From Rahnella sp. AA (lineage in GTDB: Bacteria; Pseudomonadota; Gammaproteobacteria; Enterobacterales; Enterobacteriaceae), in NCBI RefSeq assembly GCF_002834385.1, contig NZ_PITQ01000008.1, positions 1-64,000 on the forward strand: a DNA stretch of 64,000 nucleotides. The letters are read 5' to 3'. Below, in pieces: positions 1-8,526 of this stretch. Within the stretch, counting starts at the first letter, position 1. The number at the start of each line of letters is the position of its first letter. The translations under genes were made by a program, and so were the position numbers. The notes beneath the pieces were generated by a model that saw only the letters and a program-made list of their open reading frames with translations, was not told the origin of the DNA and ran no database searches.

Positions 1-2
1 AT

Positions 3-80
3 AAATTAGGTTCCTCACTGAGTAGTAAATTTAGTTGTAACGTTGATCTGATGCCGACTAAACCAAAAAATCAAGGATGA
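3..80 (+). CDS. C-terminal end of a Tli3-like immunity protein paralogue (5' cut by window edge)
   Basis: The window opens inside a reading frame that gives 25 residues and a TGA stop at 78-80. The tail contains a short S-C-N-V-D-L-M segment and ends in K-N-Q-G. The next gene ends with the closely similar segment L-N-C-N-L-D-L-I and the same K-N-Q-G ending. The DNA at the two stops is also shared (AAAAATCAAGGATGA at 66-80 and 935-949). I infer a tandem copy of the lipoprotein immunity gene that follows. Its stop overlaps an ATG of the next gene. Only the C-terminus is visible, so signal peptide and length are unknown. Confidence 0.7.
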   Translation, partial: KLGSSLSSKFSCNVDLMPTKPKNQG

Positions 81-82
81 CC

Positions 83-949
83 ATGAAAAAGCTAACATTA
101 CTCTCAGGTGCACTAATATTTTCGCTGATCAGCCTGAATAGCTGTGCGGTGACACCGCCCCCGGTGCAAGCATCGACACAGCCCGAAAAGCGGGCAGTAC
201 AACCCATCCCTAACCCACCGCAGGTGATTTATCGTATCGATAAAAATCGCTATCTCACTCTGGAGGACTATTCGAACTGCGATGATGGTTCGATTTATTA
301 TCATAATGATAACAAGAAGATAAAAACTAAGCTTTGGTTCCTTTCCAAAGGAACAATGAATTATAAAGGCAAGTTTATCTGGGCCGCGAAAAATGATGAC
401 ATGCTGGCGATTCCATTAGTGAGTGGAGATAATGATGCATGCGGCGACCCACTCAGAGGCTGTGCTTACAGCATTTTGTCAGCCAGTCATGATGGTGGGA
501 AAACATTTAGTGATATTAAATTTGGTGCAATTAATAGCTCAAGTTCTAAAAATTACACAATCATTGTGACTGATGATGCAATCTATATAAAAAATGAAGG
601 GTATAGCGCTGATAAATACATGGTCAACAGTACAGGTGCATTCATACAGCCACGAGAAATTTTAATAAACGATATTTTTTACAAAAAAATGCTGGCAATA
701 GGAATTCCCCAAGATGCATTGAATAAGGACAATCCTTTGGGAGTAAGTGGCCAGTTATTATCAACTAAATACTCATATACTGACGGGCAACTTTCTGAAT
801 TAGGAAATAAAATAAACACAATGTATTATGACATAAGGAATAAAACGCCCCAAGATGAAATGCCTAACCTAAAGTCCTCCCCTCAGAGTACAACTCACTT
901 AAATTGCAATCTCGATTTGATTACCAACCAATCTAAAAATCAAGGATGA
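83..949 (+). CDS. Tli3-like T6SS immunity lipoprotein
   Basis: A 288-residue predicted lipoprotein. A hydrophobic signal peptide ends in a lipobox-like L-N-S-C, with the acylated Cys at residue 21, so the protein should sit in the periplasm on a membrane. I chose the ATG at 83 because AAGGA at 72-76 is spaced six bases from it; the in-frame ATG at 77 touches the Shine-Dalgarno and overlaps the upstream stop. The body resembles the Tli3-like family (Y-L-T-L core, Asp/Gly-rich repeats such as SHDGGKTF). It lies four bases upstream of a Tle3-type lipase, the usual immunity-effector arrangement, and would neutralise that lipase in the periplasm. The gene is markedly AT-rich compared with the metabolic genes downstream, as expected for exchanged T6SS cargo. 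Family assignment is from memory of sequence style and context. Confidence 0.72.
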   Translation: MKKLTLLSGALIFSLISLNSCAVTPPPVQASTQPEKRAVQPIPNPPQVIYRIDKNRYLTLEDYSNCDDGSIYYHNDNKKIKTKLWFLSKGTMNYKGKFIWAAKNDDMLAIPLVSGDNDACGDPLRGCAYSILSASHDGGKTFSDIKFGAINSSSSKNYTIIVTDDAIYIKNEGYSADKYMVNSTGAFIQPREILINDIFYKKMLAIGIPQDALNKDNPLGVSGQLLSTKYSYTDGQLSELGNKINTMYYDIRNKTPQDEMPNLKSSPQSTTHLNCNLDLITNQSKNQG

Positions 950-952
950 TTT

Positions 953-2980
953 ATGTCTGAAGCTTATCAACACGATCAACCTACTCGCTTACTGAAAAGT
1001 GAAACGACACCTAATGGTATTCAACAAGCCAGAAGTACTATGAGCCCGCAAAATGTTTGTGTTCGGGGGGAGGTAAGAAAAGGTATTCAACTCCCAGGCT
1101 TGGTTATCTTTGTTCACGGTGTAAACTCGGAAGGCGAATGGTACACATCAGCGGAAGAAAACCTTTGTAAAGGACTTAATCAGCGTCTTGGTCTGAAAGG
1201 CACAGATTTTGTACTAAAACCCAATTCATATAATGGAGACAGCACCTTTCCGGTAAAGATCATTAAGAATGAGCGTTCTCCAATTATTCGGTTTTACTGG
1301 GGATACCGCTCTCCCAAAGGTACGGAAGATGAGTATTTGATCCCACTACGAACCGAACAAGGTGCAAGTTATCGAGACCTTAATTCTGAAGAATTGAAAA
1401 ATAATATCCATCCATTTTTCTGGGGAGGAGGACCTTTTCAAAATGGCTGCACGTCGCTGTATTCTTTATGGAGCAAATATGGCTTCAGCAAATGGGTCAA
1501 CAAAATACCGATCCCGTTCAGTACGCAGTTTATCAATGAAGAAACAGACCGTCTTTTGGCGAATGCTCCGCCGCGCGAATACTACGCCCATGCAGCTGAG
1601 CGACTGGCTAATCTGGTGAGAAAGATCCGCGAACTCAGTCCGACGGATACCGTCACCGTTATCTCTCACAGTCAGGGCACGATGATTGCCGCCGCAGCGG
1701 CCGCAATGGAGGGCGCCGCGCCCGATGCGCTCTTTGTAATGAATTCCCCGCTCTGTCTGGAAAGCAAAGGGATGGACTATCTCTCTTACCCGTTAGCGGA
1801 ATGTATTTCTGATGCCGCGAGACGCGTCACCTTTGCTGATATTGTCGGCAAAGTGGCTGAAAATAAGGACCGGCTTAAAAACGCCGATCCTAAGAAACTC
1901 GTCTGCGGTCTTGATGGTGCGTGCGAGAACTGGCAACCGGATGGGAAAACCTCTAACCCTGACGTTCCTGAGCGAGACAATCACGGGCGCACGTATATTT
2001 ATTGCAGCCCGCATGACCGGGTGATGGGGTCGTCACCGTTACTGAGCATCGGCTGGCAAGGGCTTCCCAATACGAAAGCCAGCAACTATACCCAGCCACA
2101 CCCGGTTTTTGCGATGGTTCCGGAAAACTCCCTTTTTGTGCGCATGCTCGCCCGTAATATGGCCTGTGGCGAAGCGCCTGATCCGCAAACGCCGTTTGGT
2201 ACGTTGCCGGATATGAGCAGGGACTGGAAACCGGATGGCGGCAAAAAATTCTGGGACAGCAATGATTCTGTGTTTAGTCGTCAGGCATGGCCAAATCCGG
2301 ACCCAAACCAAAAGCTGTACATCAATGCTGAACAGGTCCTTCAGCCAATAAAAGCGGAGCAGCTGGCTGATTTCGATAGAGACCGTAAACATATTGAAGA
2401 CTTACCCGCCGATAAAGCAGCGCATAAAATCTATCTGGCTGATAAAAACTACGACACTTATGGTTATAGCTGGAGCACCAACGCCCCGGAAACAGGGAAG
2501 CCGAACGACAATACTTACAAATACTACATCAAGCTGTATGGCTTCAATGAGCGCAAAACATTCCCTGTTCCACCAGGCTCCGGCTCTCCCTATGATAAAC
2601 GTAATGTTGGCAGGGAAAGCGTTGAGCATATGCGTTCACGCATTAGTCAGTATATTTCCCGGCCTGCCGACCACAGTGATTTACCACAGAACCCGTTGTT
2701 CCTTCAGCAGGTGGTGGCCTACGACTTACCGATAGGATTCTGTAATATCGGTCAGAAAGAAGAATGGATGCTGATGTTAAGGAAAATGGCTGACTGGACC
2801 GCGTTAGGTTCTGATAGTTATTACAAAACAGGCACCTTCACGCCCCCACCGCTGCCCCCCATTATCCGTAAAGACGTGGACGCCGATGCCCGGCAGCGTT
2901 ATGACGACGCGGTGAAAAAGGCCGAGGCTGACAATATCGCGTTAGTCCGGGCACAGAAACCGCAGGGAGAACTCGCATGA
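953..2980 (+). CDS. T6SS phospholipase effector, Tle3 family (DUF3274-type C-terminus)
   Basis: A 675-residue alpha/beta-hydrolase. The strand and oxyanion region VIFVHGVN lies at residues 51-58. The nucleophile elbow is S-H-S-Q-G with Ser240 as the predicted catalytic serine, the SxSxG form seen in Tle3 lipases rather than GxSxG. There is no signal peptide, consistent with delivery by the T6SS needle into the periplasm of a target cell. The C-terminal half fits the DUF3274 region typical of Tle3. It starts four bases after the immunity gene with AAGGA upstream, and its stop overlaps the start of a PAAR gene. This order (immunity, lipase, PAAR) supports the role as antibacterial cargo. No vgrG or T6SS core gene is visible, so the needle is presumably encoded upstream or elsewhere. 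Lipase substrate cannot be read from the sequence. Confidence 0.85.
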   Translation: MSEAYQHDQPTRLLKSETTPNGIQQARSTMSPQNVCVRGEVRKGIQLPGLVIFVHGVNSEGEWYTSAEENLCKGLNQRLGLKGTDFVLKPNSYNGDSTFPVKIIKNERSPIIRFYWGYRSPKGTEDEYLIPLRTEQGASYRDLNSEELKNNIHPFFWGGGPFQNGCTSLYSLWSKYGFSKWVNKIPIPFSTQFINEETDRLLANAPPREYYAHAAERLANLVRKIRELSPTDTVTVISHSQGTMIAAAAAAMEGAAPDALFVMNSPLCLESKGMDYLSYPLAECISDAARRVTFADIVGKVAENKDRLKNADPKKLVCGLDGACENWQPDGKTSNPDVPERDNHGRTYIYCSPHDRVMGSSPLLSIGWQGLPNTKASNYTQPHPVFAMVPENSLFVRMLARNMACGEAPDPQTPFGTLPDMSRDWKPDGGKKFWDSNDSVFSRQAWPNPDPNQKLYINAEQVLQPIKAEQLADFDRDRKHIEDLPADKAAHKIYLADKNYDTYGYSWSTNAPETGKPNDNTYKYYIKLYGFNERKTFPVPPGSGSPYDKRNVGRESVEHMRSRISQYISRPADHSDLPQNPLFLQQVVAYDLPIGFCNIGQKEEWMLMLRKMADWTALGSDSYYKTGTFTPPPLPPIIRKDVDADARQRYDDAVKKAEADNIALVRAQKPQGELA

Positions 2981-3162
2981 AAAATGTGGTGGTTCTCGGG
3001 GATAAAACCTCCCACGGCGACACGGTGATCTCCGCTTCATCAACGTTTGAAATCGAAGGTAAAAATGCGGCACTGTTAAATGACAACGTGAGCTGCCCTG
3101 AACACGGTCCGGCGGCAACGACGGATGTGAAAGTCAAAACGACGTCGGGGGTGACGCCGTAA
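2977..3162 (+). CDS. Short PAAR-domain protein
   Basis: A 61-residue protein that begins with the PAAR-typical start LGDKTSHGDTVISASSTFE and contains N-D-N-V-S-C-P-E-H-G. PAAR proteins cap the VgrG spike of the T6SS and link effectors to it. The ATG overlaps the stop of the lipase gene (ATGA), so the two are translationally coupled. It is short: PAAR proteins of this subclass are usually about 85-100 residues, with a second Cys/His-containing segment ending near G-C-x-L. Here the frame stops after a Thr/Ser/Pro tail, so the distal metal-binding half appears to be missing. It may be a minimal variant or a decayed copy. Confidence 0.75.
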   Translation: MKNVVVLGDKTSHGDTVISASSTFEIEGKNAALLNDNVSCPEHGPAATTDVKVKTTSGVTP

Positions 3163-3169
3163 AGGCGGT

Positions 3170-4111
3170 TTAATGTGACGAGATAAAATCCGAAGGCGTG
3201 ACCGGGGCAGGTAATGAAAAATTTTGCCTCATTCGCTCAACTTCATTGACCGGCGTCAGCCCGAATAAACGTTTAAATTCGCGGCTGAACTGAGAAACGC
3301 TTTCGTAACCCACCTGAACACCCGCTGCTGAAGCCGTCAGATTATTGCGTAACATCAGTAATCTGGCCTGATGCAGACGGGTGGATTTCAGATACTGCAT
3401 CGGCGACGTATCGGTAATGCTTTTGAAATGACTGTGGAACGTCGGCAGGCTCATTCCCGCCTCTTTCGCCAGCGCATTCACATCCAGATGCGTATCGTAT
3501 TCTGTATGCAGTTTTCGCAGTGCCTTCATCACTTTGCCGAACTGCCCCTGCATCGTCAGTGCACTGCGCAGCGCGCCGCCCTGCACACCGGTCATCACGC
3601 GATAATACAATTCACGCAACATCGCATTTCCCAGAATTTCTGCATCCTGCGGACACGCCATAATCTGTAAAAAACGCAATACGGACGCGCGCATAGCTTC
3701 ATCCATCGGGCTGGACACCATACTTTTTGGCGATTCCACCGGCTGATACGGATATGCCTCCAGCTGCAACAAAATATCCGCCGCCAGGCTGAAATCGAGC
3801 CGCATGTAAATCGCCAGCATCGGCTCATCTTCACTTGCATCGGTTTCCATGGTAAACGGCACCGGCACCGCAACCATCAGATAATGCTGCGCATCATACA
3901 AATAGACATCATTCCCGAGAAACCCCCGTTTTCTTCCCTGCACCACGATCACAATTCCCGGCTCATACAAAACCGGCGTGCGCATCAGCGGGCGGTTCGA
4001 GCGCAGAAAACGGACATCGGGCAGAGACGTGAGATTGTAGCCTTCCCGCGGCGTCAGCCTATCGAGAAGCGCAACCATCTGGCGTGCGGTTGCGGATGAA
4101 GGAATTGTCAT
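3170..4111 (-). CDS. AraC family transcriptional regulator
   Basis: A 313-residue regulator with an N-terminal AraC_N-type sensor (starting about T-P-R-E-G-Y, with the V-L-Y-E-P-G-I-V-I-V-V-Q-G strand) and two C-terminal helix-turn-helix motifs (A-K-E-A-G-M-S-L-P-T-F-H and V-G-Y-E-S-V-S-Q-F-S-R-E-F-K-R-L-F-G). I placed the start at the ATG read from 4111 because the 28 codons upstream do not look like the family and a G-rich Shine-Dalgarno lies just before it. It is divergent from the dehydrogenase at 4271, with about 160 bases between, so it most likely controls that gene. The inducer is unknown. It converges on the PAAR gene with only seven bases between stops. Confidence 0.85.
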   Translation of the reverse strand: MTIPSSATARQMVALLDRLTPREGYNLTSLPDVRFLRSNRPLMRTPVLYEPGIVIVVQGRKRGFLGNDVYLYDAQHYLMVAVPVPFTMETDASEDEPMLAIYMRLDFSLAADILLQLEAYPYQPVESPKSMVSSPMDEAMRASVLRFLQIMACPQDAEILGNAMLRELYYRVMTGVQGGALRSALTMQGQFGKVMKALRKLHTEYDTHLDVNALAKEAGMSLPTFHSHFKSITDTSPMQYLKSTRLHQARLLMLRNNLTASAAGVQVGYESVSQFSREFKRLFGLTPVNEVERMRQNFSLPAPVTPSDFISSH

Positions 4112-4270
4112 ATTGCCCCCGGAGGTGAACAGAAAAGTCACCACAGTGTGGCAGAGGACGATATTCCCGTCCAGATGCCTCAGAGGATCAGGCAAACATA
4201 CGAGAGGATCCGGGCTACGGATTTATCGCCCCGCGCCCTATTCTGGTTTCCCGTTACTGAGGAGCATTTT

Positions 4271-5104
4271 ATGAGCCATTCAAAACTCTTTTTTATTACC
4301 GGAGTCAGCAGCGGCTTTGGCCGTGCGCTGGCAGAGGAAGCGCTGAAAGCCGGACACCGTGTCGCAGGAACGTTGCGTAACCAGCAGGCCAAAGAAGCAT
4401 TCGACGCGATTGCCCCAGGCCGAAGTTTTGGGCATATCCACGACGTGACTGATTTTGCCGCCATTTCTGCACTGGCTGACGCCATTGAAAGCGAAACCGG
4501 CCCTGTCGATATCCTCGTCAATAATGCCGGATACGGACATGAAGGAATCATGGAAGAATCGCCGCTCAGCGAGGCGTTGCACCAGTTTGACGTCAACGTG
4601 TTCGGCGCGGTGGCTGTGGTCAAAGCGTTTCTGCCTTACTTCCGTGCCCGCCGCCGCGGCCATATTCTCAATATCACGTCCATGGGCGGCTTTATTACGA
4701 TGCCGGGGATCAGCTATTACTGCGGCAGTAAGTTTGCGTTGCAGGGGATTTCCGAGACACTGACCAAAGAGCTGAAGCCTTTTAATATTGCCGTCACGGC
4801 CATCCAGCCGGGATCATTTCGTACCGACTGGGCGGGACGTTCAATGGTGCGTTCACCGCGAAGCATTGCGGATTATGACGATACTTTCGGCCCGATCCGC
4901 GACACGCGTGAAAAACGCAGCGGTCATCAGCCCGGCGATCCGCTGAAAGCCGCCGCCGCCATTTTGTCGCTGATTGACAGCCCCGCGCCACCGGCCTCAT
5001 TGCTGCTGGGCAGCGATGCTGTCACGTATGTGAGGGAAAAACTGCAACAAATGAATGCCGATATTGATGCCTGGGAAACGCTCAGCCGCTCAACCGATGG
5101 CTGA
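4271..5104 (+). CDS. Short-chain dehydrogenase/reductase (classical SDR)
   Basis: A 277-residue cytoplasmic oxidoreductase of the classical SDR family. The cofactor loop T-G-V-S-S-G-F-G covers residues 10-17, the N-N-A-G motif is intact, and the catalytic set is Ser137, Tyr150 and Lys154 (Y-x3-K). The Arg in the R-N-Q segment after the second strand would favour NADP(H). I use the ATG at 4271, preceded by GAGGAG; a longer reading from 4148 has no ribosome site and would extend into the promoter region. Substrate cannot be predicted. The divergent AraC gene is the likely regulator, an arrangement common for inducible SDR genes in enterobacteria. Confidence 0.87.
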   Translation: MSHSKLFFITGVSSGFGRALAEEALKAGHRVAGTLRNQQAKEAFDAIAPGRSFGHIHDVTDFAAISALADAIESETGPVDILVNNAGYGHEGIMEESPLSEALHQFDVNVFGAVAVVKAFLPYFRARRRGHILNITSMGGFITMPGISYYCGSKFALQGISETLTKELKPFNIAVTAIQPGSFRTDWAGRSMVRSPRSIADYDDTFGPIRDTREKRSGHQPGDPLKAAAAILSLIDSPAPPASLLLGSDAVTYVREKLQQMNADIDAWETLSRSTDG

Positions 5105-5223
5105 AACATCCTTTTCAGAACCCCGGTAAACGCAATTCCATCAGACTGCGCTATTCTGTTCAGACATTGAAAATAATCCTGCCTGCGGGCGGGATTTTCG
5201 TCTGAATAACAATCGGGTAAAAA

Positions 5224-6231
5224 ATGAACGACATTTCTAATGAAGATAAAAAACCCAGCTGCGATTCAGTGATCAACAGCGTTGCCTACCGTGACGGCAA
5301 GCGGTTGCAGGATGTCACCGTTGAAGACATCAGCGAAGTGCTGAAAGAGCCGGACACCTTTGTGTGGCTCGGTTTGTGGCAGCCGGAAGATGCGTATATG
5401 CGTAGCATTCAGGAAGAGTTCGGGCTGCATGACCTGGCAATTGAAGATGCGCTCACCGCCCATCAGCGGCCGAAAATCGAGCAGTACGGCGAGTCACTGT
5501 TTATCGTCACGCACACCGCACAAAAGGTGAATGAAACCATCGAGTACGGCGAAACGCATCTGTTTCTCGGCAAAAATTTCCTGATCACCATCCGCCACGG
5601 CGCGTCGTCTAGCTATAAAGAAATCCGCAAACACGCCGAAGAACGCCCGGACATGATGAACAAGGGGCCGGCTTACGCGCTGTATTGCGTGCTGGATTCT
5701 ATCGTCGATAACTACCTGGAAATTCTGCACCGCTACACCGAAGAATTCGACGCCATCGAAAAGCTGATGTTCCAGAACACGTTTAACCAGCAAGCCGTGC
5801 AGCAGGTGTATAAACTGCGCCGCGATCTGCTTTCGCTGCGCAATTCCGCCGTGCCGATGGAAGATATCTGTAATCAGCTCAGCCACCATTATGAAGAGCT
5901 GATGCCGAAAAGCCTGCGCGCCTACATTCGTGATGTGCAGGATCACGCGAATCAGGTGATCCGCACCACCGACGATATGCGCGAAATGCTCTCCAACGCC
6001 ATGCACGTGAATCTGGCGCTGGTATCGGTGCATCAGAATGAAGTGGTGCAGCGCCTCGCGGGCTGGGGGGCGATTCTGGCGATCCCGACGGTGATATTCA
6101 GCCTGTACGGCATGAACTTTAAAAACATGCCAGAGCTGGACGACTGGTGGGGATATCCGGTCACGCTGGGTGTCACGGTTGCCGGTTGCGCATGGTTATA
6201 CTGGAAACTCAAAAAATCGGGCTGGCTCTGA
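5224..6231 (+). CDS. CorA family magnesium/divalent cation transporter
   Basis: A 335-residue inner-membrane channel protein. A large acidic cytoplasmic domain is followed by two C-terminal transmembrane helices. The first ends with the CorA signature Y-G-M-N-F, and the periplasmic loop has M-P-E-L. Homologues form pentamers and import Mg2+ (also Co2+ and Ni2+). The C-terminus K-S-G-W-L resembles other CorA proteins. It is somewhat longer than Escherichia coli CorA (316 residues) and diverges in the N-terminal domain, so it may be a second CorA-type protein rather than the housekeeping copy. A strong hairpin follows at 6265-6292, so it is probably monocistronic. Confidence 0.88.
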   Translation: MNDISNEDKKPSCDSVINSVAYRDGKRLQDVTVEDISEVLKEPDTFVWLGLWQPEDAYMRSIQEEFGLHDLAIEDALTAHQRPKIEQYGESLFIVTHTAQKVNETIEYGETHLFLGKNFLITIRHGASSSYKEIRKHAEERPDMMNKGPAYALYCVLDSIVDNYLEILHRYTEEFDAIEKLMFQNTFNQQAVQQVYKLRRDLLSLRNSAVPMEDICNQLSHHYEELMPKSLRAYIRDVQDHANQVIRTTDDMREMLSNAMHVNLALVSVHQNEVVQRLAGWGAILAIPTVIFSLYGMNFKNMPELDDWWGYPVTLGVTVAGCAWLYWKLKKSGWL

Positions 6232-6264
6232 TATTATTACCTGAAGCCGCACGTTAATTAACAT

Positions 6265-6292
6265 GCGAATAACAGAAGCCGCTGTTATTCGC
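6265..6292 (+). terminator. Hairpin terminator after the corA-type gene
   Basis: An 11-base perfect inverted repeat (GCGAATAACAG at 6265-6275 and its complement at 6282-6292) with a six-base loop, followed by a T-rich stretch (TCTCTTTA). It lies 33 bases past the stop codon. Confidence 0.7.
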
Positions 6293-6405
6293 TCTCTTTA
6301 ATTATCCTGACAAATTTACCGCCGACTTATTCTATTTCTCCTTCCCTCTGCGCGTTATTTCCTTATATACTCGTTCGCATCTTTCCCTCCGGAAATAACC
6401 TTCAT

Positions 6406-6825
6406 ATGTCAGTGCGTTCCGCGATTTCACAGTTTATGCATTCACTGCGCTTGCCCGGCAAGCGGGTCAGTGCGTTGCTGTTCGCGTTGTGCTGGCTGCT
6501 GTTGAATTCTCAGCTGGCCCTCGCCAGCCATCAGTGCGACATGCGCCCGCCGGTGGAAAACACCACGATGTCGCACAACGAATACATGCAAATGCCTGAT
6601 TCGCCTGAGCATAGGCAAAGCCAGTCCGTGCTGTGTGAAAAGCACTGCGTGCCGGAGAGAACCCAGTCAGACAGCGGAAACGTGCCCATTGTGGCGCTTC
6701 CGGTTGCCCCGGCACTCGCCGTCATTACCCTTAATGCCAGCGTGGCGGTCACCACCGCCGACTGGGTAGCTCCACAAGTCACCGCCCCGCCTGCTGAAGT
6801 TCAGTTCTGCCGATACCGGGAATAG
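6406..6825 (+). CDS. Small exported Cys/His/Met-rich protein at the head of the copper efflux operon
   Basis: A 139-residue protein of unknown family. It has a positively charged start and a hydrophobic segment (about residues 24-39) ending in A-L-A-S, which looks like a signal peptide. The mature part contains possible soft-metal ligands: H-Q-C-D-M, T-M-S-H-N-E-Y-M-Q-M, then C-E-K-H-C. A second hydrophobic stretch lies near residues 100-115. It stands first in a run leading to CusF-, CusC-, CusB- and CusA-like genes, so a role in copper or silver sensing, binding or leader-type regulation is a reasonable inference. The Shine-Dalgarno before the ATG at 6406 is weak, and an in-frame ATG at 6436 is an alternative start. 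A TATACT box lies near 6366. Confidence 0.6.
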   Translation: MSVRSAISQFMHSLRLPGKRVSALLFALCWLLLNSQLALASHQCDMRPPVENTTMSHNEYMQMPDSPEHRQSQSVLCEKHCVPERTQSDSGNVPIVALPVAPALAVITLNASVAVTTADWVAPQVTAPPAEVQFCRYRE

Positions 6826-6925
6826 CCCCTGCTGTCAGCGGATGCATCTCCTTGCATCTGAATAATCTTATTTATCTGCCGTAATAACGGCGTTTATCTG
6901 ATATGACAGTATTGGAGTTATTCCC

Positions 6926-7258
6926 ATGCGTACAATTTTAAATAGTTTTGTCTTTAGTCTTTTCTTTATTTCCGCTTATTCCTTTGCAGAAACGATGCAA
7001 ATGGACGGCCACACCATGGCGATGGAAAACGTTCAGACCTATGAATCTGAAGGTGTGATCACGCAATGGCAATCCGACCGCGTGGGTATTTCTCACCATG
7101 CGATCCCTGCCCTTAAATGGCCTGCCATGACCATGAATTTCCGGTTACCGCCGGAAATCGCCGCGAACTCCCTGCCCGCCGGTACGCCGGTGGCGTTCAG
7201 CTTTGTCAAAACGGACACGGCTTATCAGTTGCAAACACTGACACCGCTGAAACGCTAA
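6926..7258 (+). CDS. CusF-like periplasmic copper/silver-binding protein
   Basis: A 110-residue protein with a cleavable signal peptide (cut predicted after about residue 21, S-Y-S-F-A). The mature domain is a CusF-type small beta-barrel, and the segment K-W-P-A-M-T-M-N-F matches the CusF W-x2-M-x-M copper site, where a Trp and two Met bind Cu(I) or Ag(I). The extra Met- and His-rich N-terminus (M-Q-M-D-G-H-T-M-A-M) may add ligands. In homologous systems this chaperone hands metal to the CusB adaptor. It is 14 bases from the next gene and clearly cotranscribed. The order F-C-B-A differs from Escherichia coli, where cusF lies between cusC and cusB. Confidence 0.88.
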   Translation: MRTILNSFVFSLFFISAYSFAETMQMDGHTMAMENVQTYESEGVITQWQSDRVGISHHAIPALKWPAMTMNFRLPPEIAANSLPAGTPVAFSFVKTDTAYQLQTLTPLKR

Positions 7259-7272
7259 CCGGGAGAAACACC

Positions 7273-8526
7273 ATGTTGAATTTACCGCGTCACCCCCGGG
7301 TGACGTGGCACTGGCTGCTGGCTTTTATGCCGGTCAGCGCCTTTGCCGCACCCGTAACTCTTCCGCAGGCGCTGGTGGCCGCGCAGGGATATTCGGCGGA
7401 GCTTTCTGCCAGCCGTCATCAGATTAACGCACTGGAAAACCGGGCGGATTCCGCCATGCAGTTGCCGGATCCGAAGCTGAAATTCGGGATTGAAAACCTG
7501 CCCGTCGGCGGCAGTAACGACCAGCGTTTCACCCGCGAAGGTATGACCATGGAGCGGATTGGCATCATGCAGGATTACGTGAGCAGCAGTAAGCGCGAGC
7601 GTAAGGCCGACACATTGCGCGCCGAATCCCGGCAGGCGGCGGCGAACGGCCAGAGCATCCGTGCCCAGCTACAGCGCGACGCGGCGCAGGCCTGGATGGA
7701 ACTGGCTATCGGCAATGAAACCGTGAAGCAGCTGAAGGCGCTGGTGGATGAAAGCCAGCGGCAGATTGGCGTGCAGCGCGGCGGCGTCAGCAGCGGCAGC
7801 GCCCTGCCTGCGTCGGTGCTCGACGCACGTCTTACGCTCATCAGCATGCAGGACAAACTCACCGAGGCCGGACGCGACGTGCAGCTGGCGCGCACCCGGC
7901 TGAGCCAGCTGACCGGCATCGATCAGCCCGAAATCCTCGGTGCCATTCCGCCGGTCAGCGAACTGCCCGCCGAAGCGACGCAGGCCGACAGCATCAGCCA
8001 GCATCCTGAAGTTCTTCAGGCGCGGCGTGAGGCGGAAGTGGCGCAGGCCAAATCATCCGAATCAGCGATTGCCGCACTGCCGGATATCGGCGTTGAAGTC
8101 TATTACGGCCGTCGCGCCGACAATTATGACGACCTCGCGGGCGTGATGGTCACCGTGGATTTGCCGCTGTTTACCGCATCACGTCAGGACAAAGATCACG
8201 CCGCCGATCAGTCGATGGCCATGGAAAGCAATGACCGGCTGGCGCAGCTCATCCGCACGCATCAGGCACAGCTGACCACGCTGCTGGCACAATATCAGGC
8301 AGCGAATACCCTGTGGCAGCGGCAGAAAAATGACGTTATTCCGCTGCAACAACAGCGCGTCAGCGTGATTCAGGCGCAATACCGTGCCGGAAAAAGCAGC
8401 CTGAATGACGTACTGGAAGCCCGCCGCAGCCTGCTCGACAGCCAGATTGCCCAGCGGAATGCCGAACTGGACGTCGCCCGCTACTGGGTCGCCCTGCGCT
8501 ACCTGGCACCTCAGGAGAACAACTGA
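7273..8526 (+). CDS. Outer membrane efflux protein, CusC/TolC family
   Basis: A 417-residue outer membrane factor. The start at 7273 is preceded by GGGAGA and gives a signal peptide ending in V-S-A-F-A-A. Two OEP repeats follow, with the heptad-rich helices expected for the periplasmic tunnel (for example L-A-N-R-T-R-L-S-Q-L-T-G and S-L-N-D-V-L-E-A-R-R-S-L-L-D). It would form the trimeric exit duct for the metal RND pump encoded next. There is no lipobox Cys, unlike Escherichia coli CusC. Its stop overlaps the adaptor start by one base (TGATG), indicating coupled translation. An in-frame extension to 7117 is a shadow of the cusF-like gene and was not used. Confidence 0.88.
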   Translation: MLNLPRHPRVTWHWLLAFMPVSAFAAPVTLPQALVAAQGYSAELSASRHQINALENRADSAMQLPDPKLKFGIENLPVGGSNDQRFTREGMTMERIGIMQDYVSSSKRERKADTLRAESRQAAANGQSIRAQLQRDAAQAWMELAIGNETVKQLKALVDESQRQIGVQRGGVSSGSALPASVLDARLTLISMQDKLTEAGRDVQLARTRLSQLTGIDQPEILGAIPPVSELPAEATQADSISQHPEVLQARREAEVAQAKSSESAIAALPDIGVEVYYGRRADNYDDLAGVMVTVDLPLFTASRQDKDHAADQSMAMESNDRLAQLIRTHQAQLTTLLAQYQAANTLWQRQKNDVIPLQQQRVSVIQAQYRAGKSSLNDVLEARRSLLDSQIAQRNAELDVARYWVALRYLAPQENN

